This document shows, piece after piece, positions 51,001 to 63,680 of a stretch of DNA of 64,000 bases. How positions within the stretch are numbered: position 1 is the first letter of the stretch; the number at the start of each line of letters is the position of its first letter. The stretch lies in the NCBI RefSeq assembly GCF_000003605.2, contig NW_003127757.1:1-64000 (forward strand), in the 5' to 3' direction. Made by a program: the position numbers and the translations under genes. The DNA is from Saccoglossus kowalevskii. Its lineage: Eukaryota > Hemichordata > Enteropneusta > Harrimaniidae. A model generated the notes under the pieces. The model saw only the letters and a list, made by a program, of their open reading frames with translations, ran no database searches and was not told the origin of the DNA.

Positions 51001-52700
51001 TTCTCATTGACCGTACAGGTTAGTGTGGAATTATCCAATGCCATCCTGCAACTTAACTATGTCTGTTTTGTAGTGGTACTAACAGTGGTTCTCATTGACC
51101 GTACAGGTTAGTGTGGAATTATCCAATGCCATCCTGCAACTTAACTATGTCTGTTTTGTAGTGGTACTAACAGTGGTTCTCATTGACCGTATGGGTTAGT
51201 GTTGAATTATCCAATGCCATCCTGCAACTTAACTATGTCTGTTTTGTAGTGGTACTAACAGTGGTTCTCATTGACTGTATGGTTAGTGTGGAATTATCCA
51301 ATGCCATCCTGCAACTTAACTATGTCTGTTTTGTAGTGGTACTAACAGTGGTTCTCATTGACTGTATGGGTTAGTGTGGAATTATCCAATGCCATCCTGC
51401 AACATAACTATGTCTGTTTTGTAGTGGTACTAACACTGGTTCTCATTGACCATATGGGTTAGTGTGGAATTATCCAATGCCATCCTGCAACATAACTATG
51501 TCCGTTTTGTAGTGGTACTAACAGAGGTTCTCATTGACTGTATGTGTTAGTGTGGAATTATCCAATGCCATCCTGCAACTTAACTACGTCTGTTTCGTAG
51601 TGGTACTAACAGAGGTTCTCATTGACCGTACAGGTTAGTGTGGAATTATCCAATGCCATTCTGCAACTTAACTATGTCTGCTTTGTAGTGGTACTAACAG
51701 TGGTTCTCATTGACCGTATGGGTTAGTGTGGAATTATCCAATGCCATCCTGCAACATAACTATGTCTGTTTTGTAGTGGTACTAACAGTGGTTCTCATTG
51801 ACTGTATGGGTTAGTGTGGAATTATCCAATGCCATCCTGCAACTTAATTATGTCTGTTTTGTAGTGGTACTAACAGTGGTTCTCATTGACTGTATGGATA
51901 GTGTGGAATTATCCAATGCCATCCTGCAACTTAACTATGTCTGTTTTGTAGTGGTACTAACAGTGGTTCTCATTGACTGTATGGGTTAGTGTGGAATTAT
52001 CCAATGCCATCCTGCAACATAACTATGTCTGTTTTGTAGTGGTACTAACACTGGTTCTCATTGACCATATGGGTTAGTGTGGAATTATCCAATGCCATCC
52101 TGCAACATAACTATGTCCGTTTTGTAGTGGTACTAACAGAGGTTCTCATTGACTGTATGTGTTAGTGTGGAATTATCCAATGCCATCCTGCAACTTAACT
52201 ACGTCTGTTTCGTAGTGGTACTAACAGAGGTTCTCATTGACCGTACAGGTTAGTGTGGAATTATCCAATGCCATTCTGCAACTTAACTATGTCTGCTTTG
52301 TAGTGGTACTAACAGTGGTTCTCATTGACCGTATGGGTTAGTGTGGAATTATCCAATGCCATCCTGCAACATAACTATGTCTGTTTTGTAGTGGTACTAA
52401 CAGTGGTTCTCATTGACTGTATGGGTTAGTGTGGAATTATCCAATGCCATCCTGCAACTTAATTATGTCTGTTTTGTAGTGGTACTAACAGTGGTTCTCA
52501 TTGACTGTATGGATTAGTGTGAAATTATCCAATGCCATCCTGCAACATAACTATGTCTGTTTTGTAGTGGTACTAACAGTGGTTCTCATTGACTGTATGG
52601 TTAGTGTGGAATTATCCGATGCCATTCTGCAACTTAACTATGTCTGCTTTGTAGTGGTACTAACAGTGGTTCTCATTGACCGTATGAGTTAGTGTGGAAT
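51000..52700 (+). repeat. 7-monomer (615-bp) tandem duplication
   Basis: An ordered series of rare forms (AACACTGG with GACCATATG; ATGTCCG with ACAGAGG and TATGTG; ACTACGTCTGTTTCG; CATTCTGC with TGCTTTG) occurs at about 51,420-51,700 and 52,035-52,315. ACTACGTC monomers are 615 bp apart (7 x 88 minus 1; the missing base is in TATGGATAGTG near 51,897). The tail, with GTGTGAAATT, TATGGTTAG and ATCCGATG near 52,515-52,620, matches 31,560-31,680. Confidence 0.88.
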
Positions 52701-55700
52701 TATCCAATGCCATCCTGCAACATAACTATGTCTGTTTTGTAGTGGTACTAACAGTGGTTCTCATTGACTGTATGGGTTAGTGTGGAATTATCCAATGCCA
52801 TCCTGCAACATAACTATGTCTGTTTTGTAGTGGTATTAACAGTGGTTCTCATTGACCGTATGGGTTAGTGTGGAATTATCCAATGCCATCCTGCAACTTA
52901 ACTATGTCTGTTTTGTAGTGGTACTAACAGTGGTTCTCATTGACTGTATGTGTTAGTGTGGAATTATCCAATGCCATCCTGCAACTTAACTATGTCTGTT
53001 TTGTAGTGGTACTAACAGTGGTTCTCATTGACTGTATGTGTTAGTGTGGAATTATCCAATGCCATCCTGCAACTTAACTATGTCTGTTTTGTAGTGGTAC
53101 TAACAGTGGTTCTCATTGACCGTATGGGTTAGTGTGGAATTATCCAATGCCATCATGCAACATAACTATGTCTGTTTTGTAGTGGTACTAACAGTGGTTC
53201 TCATTGACCGTATGGGTTTGTGTGGAATTATCCGATGCCATCCTGCAACTTAACTATGTCTGTTTTGTAGTTGTACTAACAGTGGTTCTTAATGACCGTA
53301 TGGGTTAGTGTGGAATTATCCAATGCCATCCTGCAACTTAACTATGTCTGTTTTGTAGTGGTACTAACAGTGGTTCTTAATGACCGTATGGGTTAGTGTG
53401 GAATTATCCAATGCCATCCTGCAACTTAACTATGTCTGTTTTGTAGTGGTACTAACAGTGGTTCTTAATGACCGTATGGGATAGTGTGGAATTATCCAAT
53501 GCCATCCTGCAACTTAACTATGTCTGTTTTGTAGTGGTACTAACAGTGGTTCTCATTGACTGTATGGGTTAGTGTGGAATTATCCCATGCCATCCTGCAA
53601 CTTAACTATGTCTGTTTTGTAGTGGTACTAACAGTGGTTCTCATTGACCGTATGGGTTAGTGTGGAATTATCCAATGCCATCATGCAACATAACTATGTC
53701 TGTTTTGTAGTGGTACTAACAGTGGTTCTCATTGACCGTATGGGTTTGTGTGGAATTATCCAATGCCATCCTGCAACTTAACTATGTCTGTTTTGTAGTG
53801 GTACTAACAGTGGTTCTCATTGACCGTATGGGTTAGTGTGGAATTATCCAATGCCATCATGCAACATAACTATGTCTGTTTTGTAGTGGTACTAACAGTG
53901 GTTCTCATTGACCGTATGGGTTAGTGTGGAATTATCCAATGCCATCCTGCAACATAACTATGTCTGTTTTGTAGTGGTACTAACAGTGGTTCTCATTGAC
54001 CGTATGGGTTAGTGTGGAATTATCCAATGCCATCATGCAACATAACTATGTCTGTTTTGTAGTGGTACTAACAGTGGTTCTCATTGACCGTATGGGTTAG
54101 TGTGGAATTATCCAATGCCATCCTGCAACATAACTATGTCTGTTTTGTAGTGGTACTAACAGTGGTTCTTAATGACCGTATGGGTTAGTGTGGAATTATC
54201 CAATGCCATCCTGCAACTTAACTATGTCTGTTTTGTAGTGGTACTAACAGTGGTTCTCATTGACTGTATGGGTTAGTGTGAAATTATCCAATGCCATCCT
54301 GCAACTTAACTATGTCTGTTTTGTAGTGGTACTAACAGTGGTTCTCATTGACCGTATGGGTTAGTGTGGAATTATCCAATGCCATCATGCAACATAACTA
54401 TGTCTGTTTTGTAGTGGTACTAACAGTGGTTCTCATTGACCGTATGGGTTAGTGTGGAATTATCCAATGCCATCCTGCAACTTAACTATGTCTGTTTTGT
54501 AGTGGTACTAACAGTGGTTCTCATTGACCGTATGGGTTAGTGTGGAATTATCCAATGCCATCATGCAACATAACTATGTCTGTTTTGTAGTGGTACTAAC
54601 AGTGGTTCTCAATGACCGTATGGGTTAGTGTGGAATTATCCAATGCCATCCTGCAACTTAACTATGTCTGTTTTGTAGTGGTACTAACAGTGGTTCTCAT
54701 TGACCGTATGGGTTAGTGTGGAATTATCCAATGCCCTCATGCAACATAACTATGTCTGTTTTGTAGTGGTACTAACAGTGGTTCTCATTGACCGTATGGG
54801 TTAGTGTGGAATTATCCAATGCCATCCTGCAACATAACTATGTCTGTTTTGTAGTGGTACTAACAGTGGTTCTTAATGACCGTATGGGTTAGTGTGGAAT
54901 TATCCAATGCCATCCTGCAACTTAACTTTGTCTGTTTTGTAATGGTACTAACAGTGGTTCTCATTGACTGTATGGGTTAGTGTGGAATTATCCCATGCCA
55001 TCCTGCAACTTAACTATGTCTGTTTTGTAGTGGTACTAACAGTGGTTCTCATTGACCGTATGGGTTAGTGTGGAATTATCCAATGCCATCATGCAACATA
55101 ACTATGTCTGTTTTGTAGTGGTACTAACAGTGGTTCTCATTGACCGTATGGGTTAGTGTGGAATTATCCAATGCCATCCTGCAACTTAACTATGTCTGTT
55201 TTATAGTGGTACTAACAGTGGTTCTCATTGACCGTATGGGTTAGTGTGGAATTATCCAATGCCATCCTGCAACTTAACTATGTCTGTTTTGTAGTGGTAC
55301 TAACAGTAGTTCTCATTGACTGTATGGGTTAGTGTGGAATTATCCAATGCCATCCTGCAACTTAACTATGTCTGTTTTGTAGTGGTACTAACAGTGGTTC
55401 TTAATGACTGTATGGGTTAGTGTGGAATTATCCAATGCCATCCTGCAACTTAACTATGTCTGTTTTGTAGTGGTACTAACAGTGGTTCTCATTGACTGTA
55501 TGGGTTAGTGTGGAATTATCCCATGCCATCCTGCAACTTAACTATGTATGTTTTGTAGTGGTTCTCATTGACCGTATGGGTTAGTGTGGAATTATCCAAT
55601 GCCATCCTGCAACTTAACTATGTCTGTTTTGTAGTGGTACTAACAGTGGTTCTCATTGACCGTATGGGTTAGTGTGGAATTATCCAATGCCATCATGCAA

Positions 55701-56210
55701 CATAACTATGTCTGTTTTGTAGTGGTACTAACAGTGGTTCTCATTGACCGTATGGGTTAGTGTGGAATTATCCAATGCCATCCAGCAACTTAACTATGTC
55801 TGTTTTGTAGTAGTACTAACAGTGGTTCTCATTGACCGTATGGGTTAGTGTGGAATTATCCAATGCCATCATGCAACATAACTATGTCTGTTTTGTAGTG
55901 GTACTAACAGTGGTTCTCATTGACCGTATGGGTTAGTGTGGAATTATCCAATGCCATCCTGCAACATAACTATGTCTGTTTTGTAGTGGTACTAACAGTG
56001 GTTCTCATTGACCGTATGGGTAAGTGTGGAATTATCCAATGCCATCCTGCAACTTAACTATGTCTGTTTTGTAGTGGTACTAACAGTGGTTCTTAATGAC
56101 CGTATGGGTTAGTGTGGAATTATCCAATGCCATCCTGCAACTTAACTATGTCTGTTTTGTAGTGGTACTAACAGTGGTTCTCATTGACTGTATGGGTTAG
56201 TGTGGAATTA
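52700..56210 (+). repeat. C29A (CATCATGC) family block I, copy 2
   Basis: CATCATGC monomers start at 53,151, 53,679, 53,855, 54,031, 54,383, 54,559, 54,735 (with A26C), 55,087, 55,691, 55,867 and 56,219. Except for one interval spanning the 12-bp deletion, every gap is an even number of monomers (176, 352 or 528 bp), so a dimeric phase is preserved over 3 kb. Most carry CATAAC and alternate with CTTAAC monomers. The stretch 54,912-55,340 matches 13,380-13,800. Confidence 0.86.
55535..55590 (+). other. Second monomer with 12-bp internal deletion
   Basis: At 55,556 the sequence reads TAGTGGTTCTC, lacking the 12 bp between the two AGTGGT repeats. It is the same lesion as near 21,505. Both monomers follow an ATCCCATGCC sequence, but they differ at ATGTATG and at GACCG versus GACTG, so a common origin or two independent events are both possible. 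Confidence 0.88.
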
Positions 56211-56410
56211 TCCAATGACATCATGCAACATAAATATGTCTGTTTTGTAGTGGGTACTAACAGTGGTTCTCATTGACCGTATGGGTTAGTGTGGAAATAT
56301 CCAATGCCATCTTGCAAACTTAACTATGTCTGTTTTGTAGTGGTACTAACAGTGGTTTCATGACCGTATGGGTTAAGTGTGGAAATTATCCAATGCCATC
56401 CTGCAACTTA
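56210..56410 (+). repeat. Densest cluster of indels and substitutions in the array
   Basis: Within about 190 bases: CCAATGACATC, CATAAATATG, an extra G in GTAGTGGGTAC, GTGGAAATATCC, an extra A in GCAAACTTAAC, a shortened GTGGTTTCATGACC, an extra A in GGGTTAAGTG and an extra A in GGAAATTATCC. No other interval is this disturbed. Homopolymer-type changes dominate, so an unpolished assembly patch is as likely as true decay. Confidence 0.85.
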
Positions 56411-57590
56411 ACTATGTCTGTTTTGTAGTGGTACTAACAGTGGTTCTTAATGACCGTATGGGTTAGTGTGGAATTATCCAATGCCATCCTGCAACTTAAT
56501 TATGTCTGTTTTGTAGTGGTACTAACAGTGGTTCTCATTGACTGTATGGGTTAGTGTGGAATTATCCAATGCCATCCTGCAACTTAACTATGTCTGTTTT
56601 GTAGTGGTACTAACAGTGGTTCTCATTGACCGTATGGGTTAGTGTGGAATTATCCAATGCCATCCTGCAACATAACTATGTCTGTTTTGTAGTGGTACTA
56701 ACAGTGGTTCTCATTGACTGTATGGGTTAGTGTGGAATTATCAAATGCCATCCTGCAACTTAACTATGTCTGTTTTGTAGTGGTACTAACAGTGGTTCTC
56801 ATTGACTGTATGGGTTAGTGTGGAATTATCCAATGCCATCCTGCAACTTAACTATGTCTGTTTTGTAGTGGTACTAACAGTGGTTCTCATTGACTGTATG
56901 GGTTAGTGTGGAATTATCCAATGCCATCCTGCAACTTAACTATGTCTGTTTTGTAGTGGTACTAACAGTGGTTCTTAATGACCGTATGGGTTAGTGTGGA
57001 ATTATCCAATGCCATCCTGCAACTTAACTATGTCTGTTTTGTAGTGGTACTAACAGTGGTTCTCATTGACTGTATGGGTTAGTGTGGAATTATCCAATGC
57101 CTGCCTGCAACTTAACTATGTCTGTTTTGTAGTGGTACTAACAGTGGTTCTCATTGACTGTATGGGTTAGTGTGGAATTATCCAATGCCATCCTGCAACT
57201 TAACTATGTCTGTTTTGTAGTGGTACTAACAGTGGTTCTCATTGACTGCATGGGTTAGTGTGGAATTATCCAATGCCATCCTGCAACTTAACTATGTCTG
57301 TTTTGTAGTGGTACTAACAGTGGTTCTCATTGACCGTATGGGTTAGTGTGGAATTATCCAATGCCATCCTGCAACTTAACTATGTCTGTTTTGTAGTGGT
57401 ACTAACAGTGGTTCTCATTGACCGTATGGGTTAGTGTGGAATTATCCAATGCCATCCTGCAACTTAACTATGTCTGTTTTGTAGTGGTACTAACAGTGGT
57501 TCTCATTGACTGTATGGGTTAGTGTGGAATTATCCAATGCCATCCTGCAACATAACTATGTCTGTTTTGTAGTGGTACTAACAGTGGTTC
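56410..57590 (+). repeat. Ordinary satellite monomers
   Basis: Near-consensus monomers with one GCCTGCCTGC form at 57,093 and an ATCAAATG form near 56,741. Nothing else is present. Confidence 0.87.
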
Positions 57591-58140
57591 TCATTGACTG
57601 TATGTGTTAGTGTGGAATTATCCAATGCCATTCTGCAACATAACTATGTATGTTTTGTTGTGGTACTAACAGTGGTTCTCATTGACTGTATGGGTTAGTG
57701 TGGAATTATCCAATGCCATCCTGCAACTTAACTATGTCTGTTTTGTAGTGGTACTAACAGTGGTTCTCATTGACTGTATGTGTTAGTGTGGAATTATCCA
57801 ATGCCATTCTGCAACATAACTATGTCTGTTTTGTAGTGGTACTAACAGTGGTTCTCATTGACTGTATGGGTTAGTGTGGAATTATCCAATGCCATCATGC
57901 AACTTAACTATGTCTGTTTTGTAGTGGTACTAACAGTGGTTCTCATTGACTGTATGTGTTAGTGTGGAATTATCCAATGCCATTCTGCAACTTAACTATG
58001 TCTGTTTTGTAGTGGTACTAACAGTGGTTCTCATTGACTGTATGTGTTAGTGTGGAATTATCCAATGCCATTCTGCAACATAACTATGTCTGTTTTGTAG
58101 TGGTACTAACAGTGGTTCTCATTGACTGTATGGGTTAGTG
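57590..58140 (+). repeat. 2-monomer (176-bp) higher-order repeat
   Basis: TATGTGTTAG followed by CATTCTGC begins at 57,601, 57,777 and 57,953 (176-bp steps) and then at 58,041 (88-bp step). The intervening monomers have TATGGGTTAG. This is the third dimeric zone. Confidence 0.84.
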
Positions 58141-58299
58141 TGGAATTATCCAATGCCATCATGCAACTTAACTATGTCTGTTTTGTAGTGGTACTAACAG
58201 TGGTTCTCATTGACTGTATGGGTTAGTGTGGAATTATCCAATGCCATCCTGCAACTTAACTATGTCTGTTTTGTAGTGGTACTAACAGTGGTTCTCATT

Positions 58300-59575
58300 G
58301 ACTATATGGGTTAGTGTGGAATTATCCAACGCCATCCTGCAACTTAACTATGTCTGTTTTGTAGTGGTACTAACAGTGGTTCTCATTGACCTTATGGGTT
58401 AGTGTGGAATTATCCCATGCCATCCTAAAACTTAACTATGTCTGTTTTGTAGTGGTACTAACAGTGGTTCTCATTGACTATATGGGTTAGTGTGGAATTA
58501 TCCCATGCCATCCTGCAACTTAACTATGTCTGTTTTGTAGTGGTACTAACAGTGGTTCTCATTGACTATATGGGTTAGTGTGGAATTATCCCATGCCATC
58601 CTGCAACTTAACTATGTCTGTTTTGTAGTGGTACTAACAGTGGTTTCTCATTGACTATATGGGTTAGTGTGGAATTATCCAATGCCATCCTGCAACTTAA
58701 CTATGTCTGTTTTGTAGTGGTACTAACAGTGGTTCTCATTGACTATATGGGTTAGTGTGGAATTATCCAATGCCATCCTGCAACATAAATATGTCTGTTT
58801 TGTAGTGGTACTAACAGTGGTTCTCATTGACTGTATGGGTTAGTGTGGAATTATCCAATGCCTGCCTGCAACTTAACTATGTCTGTTTTGTAGTGGTACT
58901 AACAGTGGTTCTTAATGACCGTATGGGTTAGTGTGGAATTATCCAATGCCATCCTAAAACATAACTATGTCTGTTTTGTAGTGGTACTAACAGTGGTTCT
59001 CATTGACTGTATGGGTTAGTGTGGAATTATCCAACGCCATCCTGCAACTTAACTATGTCTGTTTTGTAGTGGTACTAACAGTGGTTCTCATTGACCTTAT
59101 GGGTTAGTGTGGAATTATCCCATGCTATCCTGCAACATAACTATGTCTGTTTTGTAGTGGTACTAACAGTGGTTCACATTGACTATATGGGTTAGTGTGG
59201 AATTATCCCATGCCATCCTGCAACTTAACTATGTCTGTTTTGTAGTGGTACTAACAGTGGTTCTCATTGACTATATGGGTTAGTGTGGAATTATCCCATG
59301 CCATCCTGCAACTTAACTATGTCTGTTTTGTAGTGGTACTAACAGTGGTTCTCATTGACTATATGGGTTAGTGTGGAATTATCCCATGCCATCCTGCAAC
59401 TTAACTATGTCTGTTTTGTAGTGGTACTAACAGTGGTTCTCATTGACTATATGGGTTAGTGTGGAATTATCCAATGCCATCCTGCAACTTAACTATGTCT
59501 GTTTTGTAGTGGTACTAACAGTGGTTCTCATTGACTATATGGGTTAGTGTGGAATTATCCAATGCCATCCTGCAA
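58300..59575 (+). repeat. 8-monomer (705-bp) tandem duplication
   Basis: CCAACGCC and the unique GACCTTATG monomer (58,388 and 59,093), followed by a run of ATCCCATGCC with GACTATATG monomers, occur twice at a spacing of 705 bp: 8 x 88 plus one base, the extra T being in GTGGTTTCTC near 58,643. A GCCTGCCTGC monomer (58,854) and CCTAAAACATAAC (58,951), both also found near 43.9-44.0 kb, lie between. Confidence 0.87.
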
Positions 59576-62500
59576 CTTAACTATGTCTGTTTTGTAGTGG
59601 TATTAACAGTGGTTCTCATTGACCGTATGGGTTAGTGTGGAATTATCCAATGCCATCCTGCAACTTAACTATGTCTGTTTTGTAGTGGTACTAACAGTGG
59701 TTCTCATTGACTATATGGGTAGTGTGGAATTATCCAATGCCATCCTGCAACTTAATTATGTCTGTTTTGTAGTGGTACTAACAGTGGTTCTCATTGACCG
59801 TATGGGTTAGTGTGGAATTATCCAATGCCATCCTGCAACTTAACTATGTCTGTTTTGTAGTGGTATTAACAGTGGTTCTCATTGACCGTATGGATTAGTG
59901 TGGAATTATCCAATGCCATCCTGCAACTTAACTATGTCTGTTTTGTAGTGGTACTAACAGTGGTTCTCATTGACTATATGGGTTAGTGTGGAATTATCCA
60001 ATGCCATCCTGCAACTTAACTATGTCTGTTTTGTAGTGGTACTAACAGTGGTTCTCATTGACTATATGGGTTAGTGTGGAATTATCCAATGCCATCCTGC
60101 AACTTAATTATGTCTGTTTTGTAGTGGTACTAACAGTGGTTCTCATTGACCATATGGGTTAGTGTGGAATTATCCAATGCCATCCTGCAACTTAACTATG
60201 TCTGATTTGTAGTGGTACTAACAGTGGTTCTCATTGACTGTATGGGTTAGTGTGGAATTATCCAATACCATCCTGCAACTTAATTATGTCTGTTTTGTAG
60301 TGGTACTAACAGTGGTTCTCATTGACCGTATGGGTTAGTGTGGAATTATCCAATGCCATCCTGCAACTTAACTATGTCTGTTTTGTAGTGGTACTAACAG
60401 TGGTTCTCATTGACTGTATGGGTTAGTGTGGAATTATCCAATGCCATCCTGCAACATAACTATGTCTGTTTTGTAGTGGTACTAACAGTGGTTCTCATTG
60501 ACTATATGGGTTAGTGTGGAATTATCCAATGCCATCCTGCAACTTAACTATGTCTGTTTTGTAGTGGTACTAACAGTGGTTCTCATTGACTGTACGGGTT
60601 AGTGTGGAATTATCCAATACCATCCTGCAACTTAATTATGTCTGTTTTGTAGTGGTACTAACAGTGGTTCTCATTGACCGTATGGGTTAGTGTGGAATTA
60701 TCCAATGCCATCCTGCAACTTAACTATGTCTGTTTTGTAGTGGTACTAACAGTGGTTCCCCCTCACTGTATGGGTTAGTGTGGAATTATCCAATGCCATC
60801 ATGCAACATAACTATGTCTGTTTTGTAGTGGTACTAACAGTGGTTCTCATTGACTGTATGGGTTAGTGTGGAATTATCCAATGCCATCCTGCAACTTAAC
60901 TATGTCTGTTTTGTAGTGGTACTAACAGTGGTTCTCATTGACCGTATGGGTTAGTGTGGAATTATCCAATACCATCCTGCAACTTAACTATGTCTGTTTT
61001 GTAGTGGTACTAACAGTGGTTCTCATTGACTGTATGTGTTAGTGTGGAATTATCCAAAGCCATCCTGCAACATAACTATGTCTGTTTTGTAGTGGTACTA
61101 ACAGTGGTTCTCATTGACTGTATGGGTTAGTGTGGAATTATCCAATGCCTGCCTGCAACTTAACTATGTCTGTTTTGTAGTGGTACTAACAGTGGTTCTC
61201 ATTGACTATATGGGTTAGTGTGGAATTATCCAATGCCATCCTGCAACTTAATTATGTCTGTTTTGTAGTGGTACTAACAGTGGTTCTCATTGACTGTATG
61301 GGTTAGTGTGGAATTATCCAATGCCTGCCTGCAACTTAACTATGTCTGTTTTGTAGTGGTACTAACAGTGGTTCTCATTGACTATATGGGTTAGTGTGGA
61401 ATTATCCAATGCCATCCTGCAACTTAACTATGTCTGTTTTGTAGTGGTACTAACAGTGGTTCTCATTGACTGTATGGGTTAGTGTGGAATTATCCAATGC
61501 CATCCTGCAACTTAACTATGTCTGTTATTTAGTGGTACTAACAGTGGTTCTCATTGACCGTATGGGTTAGTGTGGAATTATCCAATGCCATCCTGCAACA
61601 TAACTATGTCTGTTTTGTAGTGGTACTAACAGTGGTTCTCATTGACTGTATAGGTTAGTGTGGAATTATCCAATGCCATCCTGCAACTTAACTATGTCTG
61701 TTTTGTAGTGGTACTAACAGTGGTTCTCATTGACCGTATGGGTTAGTGTGGAATTATCCAATGCCATCCTGCAACTTAACTATGTCTGTTTTGTAGTGGT
61801 ACTAACAGTGGTTCTCATTGACCGTATGGGTTAGTGTGGAATTATCCAATGCCATCCTGCAACTTAACTATGTCTGTTTTGTAGTGGTACTAACAGTGGT
61901 TCTCATTGACCGTATGGGTTAGTGTGGAATTATCCAATGCCATCCTGCAACTTAACTATGTCTGTTTTGTAGTGGTACTAACAGTGGTTCTCATTGACCG
62001 TATGGGTTAGTGTGGAATTATCCAATGCCATCCTGCAACATAACTATGTCTGTTTTGTAGTGGTACTAACAGTGGTTCTTAATGACCGTATGGGTTAGTG
62101 TGGAATTATCCAATGCCATCCTGCAACATAACTATGTCTGTTTTGTAGTGGTACTAACAGTGGTTCTCATTGACTGTATGGGTTAGTGTGGAATTATCCA
62201 ATGCCATCCTGCAACATAACTATGTCTGTTTTGTAGTGGTACTAACAGTGGTTCTTAATGACCGTATGGGTTAGTGAGGAATTATCCAATGCCATCCTGC
62301 AACTTAACTATGTCTGTTTTGTAGTGGTATTAACAGTGGTTCTCATTGACCGTATGGGTTAGTGTGGAATTATCCAATGCCATCCTGCAACATAACTATG
62401 TCTGTTTTGTAGTGGTACTAACAGTGGTTCTCATTGACCGTATGGGTTAGTGTGGAATTATCCAATGCCATCCTGCAACTTAACTATGTCTGTTTTGTAG

Positions 62501-62924
62501 TGGTACTAACAGTGGTTCTCATTGACCATATGGGTTAGTGTGGAATTATCCAATGCCATCCTGCAACATAACTATGTCTGTTTTGTAGTGGTACTAACAG
62601 TGGTTCTCATTGACCGTATGGGTTAGTGTGGAATTATCCAATGCCATCCTGCAACTTAACTATGTCTGTTTTGTAGTGGTACTAACAGTGGTTCTCATTG
62701 ACCGTATGGGTTAGTGTGGAATTATCCAATGCCATCCTGCAACTTAACTATGTCTGTTTTGTAGTGGTACTAACAGTGGTTCTTAATTAATGACCGTATG
62801 GGTTAGTGTGGAATTATCCAATGCCATCCTGCAACTTAACTTTGTCTGTTTTGTAGTGGTACTAACAGTGGTTCTCATTGACCGTACGGGTTAGTGTGGA
62901 ATTATCCAATGCCATCCTGCAACA

Positions 62925-63220
62925 TAACTATGTCTAGTTTTGTAGTGGTACTAACAGTGGTTCTCATTGCCCGTATGGGTTAGTGTGGAATTATCCAATG
63001 CCATCCTGTAACTTAACTATGTCTGTTTTGTAGTGGTACTAACGGTGGTTTTCATTGACCGTATGGGTTAGTGTGGAATTATCCAATGCCATCCTGCAAC
63101 TTAACTATGTCTGTTTTGTAGTGGTACTAACAGTGGTTCTCATTGACCGTATGGGTTAGTGTGGAATTATCCAATGCCATCCTGTAACTTAACTATGTCT
63201 GTCTGTAGTGGTACTAACAG
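62925..63220 (+). repeat. Locally disturbed monomers
   Basis: Three neighbouring monomers carry changes not seen elsewhere: an extra base in GTCTAGTTTTG near 62,935, CATTGCCCG near 62,967, and a shortened GTCTGTCTGTAG near 63,199. CCTGTAACTT occurs twice (63,005 and 63,180). The corresponding region of copy 1 (46,550-46,670) is also disturbed (TATGTATG, GGGTTTAGTG, CTGTTTGTAG), but by different changes. Confidence 0.78.
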
Positions 63221-63680
63221 TGGTTCTCATTGACTGTATGGGTTAGTGTGGAATTATCTAATGCCATCCTGCAACTTAACTATGTCTGTTTTGTAGTGGT
63301 ACTAACAGTGGTTCTCATTGACTGTATGGGTTAGTGTGGAATTATCCAATGCCATCCTGCAACTTAACTATGTCTGTTTTGTAGTGGTACTAACAGTGGT
63401 TCTCATTGACCATATGGGTTAGTGTGGAATTATCCAATGCCATCCTGCAACTTAACTATGTTTGTTTTGTAGTGGTACTAACAGTGGTTCTCATTGAACG
63501 TATGGGTTAGTGTGGAATTATCCAATGCCATCCTGCAACTTAACTATGTCTGTTTTGTAGTGGTACTAACAGTGGTTCTCATTGACTGTATGGGTTAGTG
63601 TGGAATTATCCAATGCCATCCTGCAACTTAACTATGTCTGTTTTGTAGTGGTACTAACAGTGGTTCTCATTGACTGTATG

